This document shows positions 16,576-21,120 of a DNA stretch of 21,120 bases, one piece after another (within the stretch, counting starts at the first letter, position 1; every line of letters begins with the position of its first letter). The notes beneath the pieces are model-generated. The model was not told where the DNA came from. It ran no database searches and saw nothing but the letters and a program-made list of their open reading frames with translations. Both the position numbers and the translations under genes were made by a program. This DNA comes from Candidatus Aminicenantota bacterium (GTDB lineage: Bacteria > Acidobacteriota > Aminicenantia > JAMOAD01): the NCBI GenBank assembly GCA_027061995.1, contig JAMOUT010000097.1:1-21120 (forward strand), given 5' to 3'.

Positions 16576-18113
16576 TTTTTTTCTCCTAAAACTTTATATA
16601 TATCCATTTTTTTTGAAAATCCTGAAATCTCTTTTTTTCCCATATATTCAATATTAAACCACTCTCCGCAACTTTCATGCACAGAACCGTTTATAATTAT
16701 TTCACCCTGTCGTGCTATTTTTTCTTCCAAACGGGATGCTAAGTTAACCGTCTGCCCTATTACAGTAAATTCCATTCTTTTCATGGAACCGAAATTTCCC
16801 GCTATAACGGGACCCGAAGCTATCCCTATTCTTATCTTTAAATCCGGTAATTGCTTTAAAGAATTTAATTCTTTTATTTTATCTCTTATCTCTATAGCGG
16901 ATAAAACAGCCGCTTTTTCATGCTCTTCATATTGAACAGGCATACCGTAAATCGCCATAACAGCATCCCCGATATATTTATCCAAAGTTCCTTTATATTT
17001 AAAAATTATCTCCGTGGTTGCGGCAAAAAAATTATTTAAAATCTTTCCTATGGCAACAGGGTCTGATTTTTCAGAAAGAGATGTAAATCCAACAATATCA
17101 ATAAACATAATTGTCGCTTTACCTTTTGTATAATCAAAAATATGTTCCATATCTTTTGTCTCAATAATTTTACTGATAACAGCGGGAGAATGATATTTCT
17201 CAAGTTTTGCTCTCATCATTTTCTCATCCTCCAATTCCAGTTGAAGATTCGATTGCTGGACTGCTATCGAGATATAATTTGAAAGAACCGTTACAAATTC
17301 CAAATCTTTTTCATTAAACATTGCTCCGCTTTTAATCCTATCTATATATATAACGCCATATACATTATCATTATAAAACATAGGAACCGAGATTACGGAT
17401 TGTATCCCTCCCATGATTACACTTTCAGCATCTTGAAACCTTTCATCTTTTTTAGTATCTATTGATAATATTGAAACTCTTTTTTCAAAAACTTTGTTTA
17501 TTATTGTTCTGCTTATTATCGATTTTTTATCATCTTCATCTTTAATTGTTTTACTGAATTTTAACTCTAACTCTTTTTCCCCGTTTTTAAGAAACATAAA
17601 AACTCTTTCGGGTCTGACATACTTAAACAAAAAATCAGTGGTTGTTTCGAGTATATAATTAAGGTTCCTGCTTTCCAACAATATTTTAGCTACTTCAATC
17701 AGAGGTTTCAAAAGATTGGTATTAGGGCTTTCTCTTTCCCAATAATTTTCAAGTTCTTTAATATTTCTTACTATAGTATATGTTGATTTATCTTCAACAG
17801 TTGTCTGGTTAAATGATTGTCTTTTCTTTAAAATGAGGATAAAGGAACCTACCTTAATAATATCATCAGGATATATCTCTTTATTAATTATCTTGTCATT
17901 ATTAACAAATGTTCCGTTTTTACTGCCTAAATCCCTTATAATAACCCTATCATTATTCCATTCTATTTCACAATGAAATCTTGAAACAGTGTAAAATTTA
18001 TCTCTTAAAACAATATCATTTGTCGAAGCTCTCCCTATTTTATTAATTTTATTACTTATATGATACTCTTTTGAGTTTCCTTTGGAATCGGTTACAATTA
18101 TTTTATATTCCAT
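16572..18113 (-). CDS. FHA-GAF-class III adenylate cyclase
   Basis: 513 residues, soluble, three modules. FHA (about 1-100) shows GRAS (27-30), SRFHC (44-48) and DLGSKNGTFVN (61-71), the phosphothreonine-binding pattern. A GAF domain spans about 140-290. A class III cyclase domain (about 325-505) has metal-binding Asp 339 (FIDIVGFT) and Asp 383 (IGDAVMAIYG), and the transition-state stretch VNLASR (456-461, with Asn 457 and Arg 461). The purine-selecting pair aligns as Lys 379 and Thr 450, the combination known in bacterial adenylate cyclases, so ATP to cyclic AMP is expected, not GTP. FHA input implies recruitment or control by a Ser/Thr kinase, which is not in this window. The start overlaps gpsA by 16 bases; GAGGAG sits 12 bases upstream. 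Confidence 0.93.
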   Translation of the reverse strand: MEYKIIVTDSKGNSKEYHISNKINKIGRASTNDIVLRDKFYTVSRFHCEIEWNNDRVIIRDLGSKNGTFVNNDKIINKEIYPDDIIKVGSFILILKKRQSFNQTTVEDKSTYTIVRNIKELENYWERESPNTNLLKPLIEVAKILLESRNLNYILETTTDFLFKYVRPERVFMFLKNGEKELELKFSKTIKDEDDKKSIISRTIINKVFEKRVSILSIDTKKDERFQDAESVIMGGIQSVISVPMFYNDNVYGVIYIDRIKSGAMFNEKDLEFVTVLSNYISIAVQQSNLQLELEDEKMMRAKLEKYHSPAVISKIIETKDMEHIFDYTKGKATIMFIDIVGFTSLSEKSDPVAIGKILNNFFAATTEIIFKYKGTLDKYIGDAVMAIYGMPVQYEEHEKAAVLSAIEIRDKIKELNSLKQLPDLKIRIGIASGPVIAGNFGSMKRMEFTVIGQTVNLASRLEEKIARQGEIIINGSVHESCGEWFNIEYMGKKEISGFSKKMDIYKVLGEKK

Positions 18114-19114
18114 TCCTTTTTTAAACTCCTCTTCATCAATTTTTTCACCGCTTCTTTCAAAGGAAGTTTTTTATATAAGATTTCATATATACTTTCCGTA
18201 ATAGGCATCTCGGTATTATATTTCTCAGCTAATTTTAAAGCTGTTTTAACTGTTGTAAGTCCTTCAACAACTGTTTTCGAATTTCTTAAAATGTTATCCA
18301 TATTTTCCCCTTGTCCTATTCTATAACCGAAAGTTCTGTTTCTTGACAGTGGTCCGAAACATGTTAACATAAGATCCCCTATTCCCGATAAACCGAGAAA
18401 TGTTTGCTCTTTTGCATCTAATTTTAATCCCAATCTTATTATCTCAATATTTCCTCTTGTTATCAAAGAAGCTACGGAATTAAAACCGAATCCCATTCCC
18501 GCTGTTATTCCCGAGGCTATGGCTATGACATTCTTTAAAGCTCCTCCGAGTTCAACCCCTCGAACATCTGTTGTTATATAGATTCTTAAAGTTTCTGAAG
18601 AAAATCCCTCTTGTATTATTTGAGCGGTAATCTCATCTTTTGATGCCACAACAACAGCGGTCGGATGGTTAAGTGCAAGTTCTTTCGCAAAACTCGGTCC
18701 CGATAAAACGGCAATTTTATTTTTTAATTCAGCGGGAAAACTCTTTTCCATTAATTCCGATAAAAACCAAATATTCTTTTCATCAAGCCCTTTTGTAAGA
18801 GACACAATATATTGATTTGATAGATATTTTGCAATATCATTATATATTTCAGGACAGAATTTAGACGGAACCGCTATAACAATAATATCTGAATTTTCAA
18901 TAGTATATTTCAGGTTATCCGAAGGAATCAAATTTTTCGGTAATTTAATTTCGGGAAGAAATATTTTATTTTCCCTTGATTCAAGAATATCATCCAGCAC
19001 CTCTTTTTCTTTTACCCATAATAATGTGTTATAGTTTTTTACTTCGGCAAGATATTTTGCAAAGGATGTTCCCCATGCACCCCCGCCTATAACTCCTATT
19101 TTAAGACTACTCAT
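18098..19114 (-). CDS. gpsA: NAD(P)-dependent glycerol-3-phosphate dehydrogenase
   Basis: 338 residues, full length. The cytoplasmic enzyme reduces dihydroxyacetone phosphate to sn-glycerol-3-phosphate, the backbone of phospholipids. The Rossmann motif GGGAWG (10-15) opens the protein. Then come VSLTKGL (104-110) with a conserved Lys, the LSGPSFAKE stretch (137-145), GGALKNVIAIASGI (190-203) with the catalytic Lys 194, and TRGNIEI (219-225). Its ATG overlaps the plsY TGA (ATGA). PlsY uses an acyl-phosphate to acylate the product of this enzyme, so the two neighbours make the first two steps of phosphatidic acid synthesis. No defect is visible. Confidence 0.98.
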   Translation of the reverse strand: MSSLKIGVIGGGAWGTSFAKYLAEVKNYNTLLWVKEKEVLDDILESRENKIFLPEIKLPKNLIPSDNLKYTIENSDIIVIAVPSKFCPEIYNDIAKYLSNQYIVSLTKGLDEKNIWFLSELMEKSFPAELKNKIAVLSGPSFAKELALNHPTAVVVASKDEITAQIIQEGFSSETLRIYITTDVRGVELGGALKNVIAIASGITAGMGFGFNSVASLITRGNIEIIRLGLKLDAKEQTFLGLSGIGDLMLTCFGPLSRNRTFGYRIGQGENMDNILRNSKTVVEGLTTVKTALKLAEKYNTEMPITESIYEILYKKLPLKEAVKKLMKRSLKKEWNIK

Positions 19115-19695
19115 TTTTTCACCACCTTTTTTTCTTTTCCAGCTAATATCCTTTTGATGTTTTCTTTATGCCTTAAAAAAACAAACAAAACAATTATAAT
19201 CACAAATATTATATGTTTACCCCCGTATAAAGAATAATAAGAGATTAACAAAATTACACCACTGATTAACGAACCTATCGAAGATATTTTTGTCAATATT
19301 ATAATCGACAGATAAACAATAACAAGAATAAGAAATATTCGATAATCAATCCCGAGCACACCTCCGAAAGTAGCGGCAACACCTTTTCCCCCTTTAAATC
19401 TCAAAAAAATTGAAAACATATGCCCGATAACTACGGACAACCAAACCATAAACAGAATATCAGAGAAACCGAAATATCGTTTTGCTATTACAACAGGGAT
19501 AAATGCTTTGGATATATCAAGTAAAGTTGTTAATATACCGAGCAAGGCTCCCCCTTCTCTGAAAACATTCGTTCCGCCCGGATTTCCGCTTCCTTTTGTT
19601 CTTATATCCTCTTTATATTTTAAATAATATAGTATATAACCGAAAGGGATTGAGCCAATCAGATATGAAATTAATATTATAGGAATAATTTTCAT
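19111..19695 (-). CDS. plsY: Glycerol-3-phosphate acyltransferase PlsY
   Basis: 194 residues, integral membrane protein with about five hydrophobic helices. It transfers the acyl group from acyl-phosphate to glycerol-3-phosphate. The three family motifs are present: GSGNPGGTNVFR (35-46), FKGGKGVAATFG (100-111) and RHKENIKRI (175-183). The first differs from the usual GSGNIGATN by Pro for Ile and Gly for Ala, a variation worth noting but in an otherwise intact motif. The C-terminus is a lysine-rich tail. It overlaps thpR upstream and gpsA downstream by 4 bases each (ATGA), and so should be co-translated with gpsA. Confidence 0.97.
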   Translation of the reverse strand: MKIIPIILISYLIGSIPFGYILYYLKYKEDIRTKGSGNPGGTNVFREGGALLGILTTLLDISKAFIPVVIAKRYFGFSDILFMVWLSVVIGHMFSIFLRFKGGKGVAATFGGVLGIDYRIFLILVIVYLSIIILTKISSIGSLISGVILLISYYSLYGGKHIIFVIIIVLFVFLRHKENIKRILAGKEKKVVKK

Positions 19696-20258
19696 ACTTC
19701 CCCCCCGAAAGGAAATTTTTTTATAATTGAATAAATGGGACCATTCGGAGTTAATTCGCTTTTATGTAAAATAATTTGATCTACAGTGATTTTTCCGAAA
19801 AAATGGTTTTCATTCTCGGCAATCCCTTTTTTTAAACCGCTCAATCCCGAACTGCTTTTAATTCTGCAAAGAGTTAAATGAGGTTTAAACTCCCTGTGTT
19901 CCCGAGGAAATCCTATCTTTGAAAATCTTTTATTCAGTTCATTATAGAGTTTTTCCATCTCATCTCCGAATTTTATCCCGGCCCATACAACTCTCGGGTT
20001 TCTTCCGTATTCGGGGAAAACTCCCAATTTTTCTATTGATATATCAAAATTCGCAACGCCTGAAATACCTCTATCTATCTCTTGTTTTATCAGCTCTATC
20101 TCTCCTTCCGAAATCTCTCCGAAAAACTTTATCGTAATATGAGCATTATCAGGTTTAACCCATCTTGCGTTTGCTCCGAGCCTTTTAAGTTGTTTTATGA
20201 TTCTCTCCATCTCCTTCTTTACATGTTCATTAATATCAATGGCCAAAAAAACTCTCAT
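19692..20258 (-). CDS. thpR: RNA 2',3'-cyclic phosphodiesterase (2H family, LigT/ThpR)
   Basis: 188 residues, typical for the family. Members hydrolyse 2',3'-cyclic phosphates on RNA ends and can reversibly join 2'-5' RNA ends in vitro; the cellular role is unclear. The two catalytic HxTx motifs are visible as HITIKFFGE (40-48) and HLTLCRI (127-133). The opening MRVFLAIDI and the stretch NPRVVWAGI (87-95) are also characteristic. The start ATG has no Shine-Dalgarno site but has TATAAT five bases upstream, so a leaderless start is possible. It is the first gene of the long overlapped run after the 140-base gap, and overlaps plsY (ATGA). Confidence 0.95.
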   Translation of the reverse strand: MRVFLAIDINEHVKKEMERIIKQLKRLGANARWVKPDNAHITIKFFGEISEGEIELIKQEIDRGISGVANFDISIEKLGVFPEYGRNPRVVWAGIKFGDEMEKLYNELNKRFSKIGFPREHREFKPHLTLCRIKSSSGLSGLKKGIAENENHFFGKITVDQIILHKSELTPNGPIYSIIKKFPFGGEV

Positions 20259-20398
20259 TTATTATTATATCTTATATTAAGTTTTTTAAAAAGTCCGGTT
20301 TAAATCCAAAAAATAGGATATTATTATAAAGGTGAAAAACATCATTAATTATTAAACATTAAATTTTAGAATAATTTATTTATAATTGTTAAATTAAT
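20259..20398. other. Intergenic region between the barrel-protein gene and thpR
   Basis: 140 bases, extremely AT-rich, the only gap over 70 bases between genes in the window. I see no open frame worth calling, no RNA gene and no GC-rich hairpin terminator. It contains several TATAAT-like hexamers and is the likeliest place for a promoter serving thpR and the genes after it. Confidence 0.6.
20264..20269 (-). promoter_or_regulatory. Possible -10 box just before thpR
   Basis: TATAAT on the minus strand, five bases before the thpR ATG. If used, transcription would begin at or very near the ATG and yield a leaderless mRNA, which would fit the missing SD. The expected -35 region reads TTTTTA, a poor match, so this is weak. 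Confidence 0.25.
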
Positions 20399-20953
20399 TT
20401 AAAATCTTATTCCCAAGCCGACTCCCGCTTTAAATCCTCCGAGTTTTATATCAACTCCATCTATATTATCTCTTCCGCTCATATATCCTATCGTTAGTTT
20501 AGTGAAAAAACGGTTACCGATTTTATACAATAAATCCGTTCCAAATAATATACCGAGCTTATTTCCGCTCACACTCTCTTCCATAGCCTCCTCTTTGTAT
20601 CCTATCCTCGACATCCCGAGCTTTATTATTATATCAGCATTCTCATTTATCATTATACCGTAACCCGCTCCCACCGATAATATATTCCTCGTGCTCTTTG
20701 TATCCACCTCCAAATCTCCCGTTGTCTTTCCGGTTTTTCTCATATATCCGTAGCTTCCGAACACAAACAGTTTATTGGAAACCTTTTGCATAATCTCTAT
20801 CTCAGGATAAATCATACTGCTTCCGTAAATATCATTATAATCTGAATCAGAGGGGAAAAACAGATTTCCGTTTATCCCTATGAATCCCTTTCCGTATGTT
20901 ATGGCTGATAAAACAAAAAACAAAATTATTAATATTATCTTTTTATCTCTCAT
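20399..20953 (-). CDS. Small predicted outer-membrane beta-barrel protein
   Basis: 184 residues; I recognise the type but not the family. Residues 1-21 are a signal peptide (charged MRDKK, then an Ile/Leu/Phe core, ending near ITYG). The mature part alternates hydrophobic and polar residues in strand-length stretches, such as NKLFVFGSYGYMRKTG, NILSVGAGYGIMI, ADIIIKLGMSRIGYKE, NRFFTKLTIGYMSGR and GGFKAGVGLGIRF. It ends in Phe, the usual C-terminal residue recognised by the BAM machinery. This suggests about eight strands, as in OmpA- or OmpW-sized porin-like proteins, and implies an outer membrane. Its ATG has AAGGAG seven bases upstream and lies 15 bases after the stop of the preceding gene. 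Confidence 0.8.
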   Translation of the reverse strand: MRDKKIILIILFFVLSAITYGKGFIGINGNLFFPSDSDYNDIYGSSMIYPEIEIMQKVSNKLFVFGSYGYMRKTGKTTGDLEVDTKSTRNILSVGAGYGIMINENADIIIKLGMSRIGYKEEAMEESVSGNKLGILFGTDLLYKIGNRFFTKLTIGYMSGRDNIDGVDIKLGGFKAGVGLGIRF

Positions 20954-20960
20954 CTTTATT

Positions 20961-20966
20961 CTCCTT
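20961..20966 (-). promoter_or_regulatory. Ribosome-binding site of the barrel protein
   Basis: AAGGAG, seven bases before the ATG at 20953, in the 15-base gap after the upstream stop codon. It supports this start. Confidence 0.7.
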
Positions 20967-20968
20967 TT

Positions 20969-21120
20969 TTACAGATTTATTGTATTTGAATATGCTATGA
21001 TATTTCCCGATGAATCTTTTATTATCACTCTGTATCCGTAGGTAACACCTTTTTCAAGGTATTTATCATAATATATATATTTTGCTTCGCTTATCTCGGA
21101 TGATTTTACACTCTTTATAT
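20969..21120 (-). CDS. C-terminal end of a fibronectin type III-like domain protein (cut by window edge)
   Basis: The last 50 codons of a minus-strand gene that enters from the right edge; the TAA is at 20971-20969. The readable end includes SEAKYIYYDKYLEKGVTYGY followed by RVIIKDSSGNIIAYSNTINL. The pattern (hydrophobic-x-D-x-x-hydrophobic-x-x-G-x-x-Y-x-Y-R-V, then D-x-x-G-N, then S-N) is that of the last strands of a fibronectin type III domain, which is frequent in exported or surface proteins. The rest of the protein, its signal peptide and length are outside the window. The AAGGAG for the barrel gene follows its stop within a few bases, so the two are probably one transcript. Confidence 0.65.
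   Translation of the reverse strand, partial: IKSVKSSEISEAKYIYYDKYLEKGVTYGYRVIIKDSSGNIIAYSNTINL

Noticed and set aside
20259-20398. Riboswitch or small RNA in the 140-base gap
   Set aside because: No GC-containing stems or conserved pattern seen; the region is almost only A and T.
1-21120. CRISPR array, insertion sequence, tRNA, prophage or defence genes
   Set aside because: No spaced direct repeats, transposase motifs, tRNA cloverleaf sequences, phage genes or known defence domains were seen; the gene content is core-genome in character.

Overview
This is a compact, very AT-rich stretch of bacterial chromosome. Every supportable gene is on the minus strand, so transcription runs from high to low coordinates. 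Gaps are almost absent, and many stop and start codons overlap (ATGA, TAATG and TTGA junctions). The cell is most likely a flagellated diderm. The window holds a flagellar basal-body and export cluster, a signal-peptide protein ending like an outer-membrane barrel, an NtrY-type sensor kinase, a class A penicillin-binding protein and a probable lipoprotein. I cannot name the lineage. The gene order flgB-flgC-fliE-fliF-fliG-fliH-fliI-fliJ-(MotE/YlxF-like)-fliK matches the fla/che-type operon of Bacillus and is close to the spirochaete flgB operon.

In transcription order (right to left): (1) The right edge (about 20400-21120) has the 3' end of a fibronectin-III-like protein and a small predicted outer-membrane barrel protein. 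(2) After the only sizeable gap (20259-20398, AT-rich, no gene) comes a tightly overlapped run of housekeeping and signalling genes: thpR, plsY, gpsA, an FHA-GAF-adenylate cyclase, a TPR lipoprotein, a PBP1A-type peptidoglycan synthase, a GAF/HD-GYP phosphodiesterase and apt. (3) A 1055-residue multi-membrane NtrY-like histidine kinase is followed by a small secreted lysine-rich protein and a DMT/EamA-like permease. (4) From 7411 down to the left edge lies the flagellar cluster. It ends in a fliK-like gene cut by the window edge; this gene has no stop inside the window.

The flagellar genes supply the rod (FlgB, FlgC, FliE), MS ring (FliF), rotor (FliG), export ATPase complex (FliH, FliI, FliJ), a MotE-like factor and probably hook-length control (FliK). 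Upstream, plsY and gpsA act on the same glycerol-3-phosphate step of phospholipid synthesis. The cyclase and the HD-GYP protein suggest cAMP and cyclic-di-GMP signalling encoded in the same run. A near-consensus sigma-54 element sits just upstream of flgB, which suggests the flagellar block can be switched on separately.

I saw no mobile element, CRISPR array, tRNA or rRNA. I also saw no convincing new multi-gene system. The least explained parts are the kinase's large N-terminal region, the small secreted protein beside it, and the sigma-54-like site.
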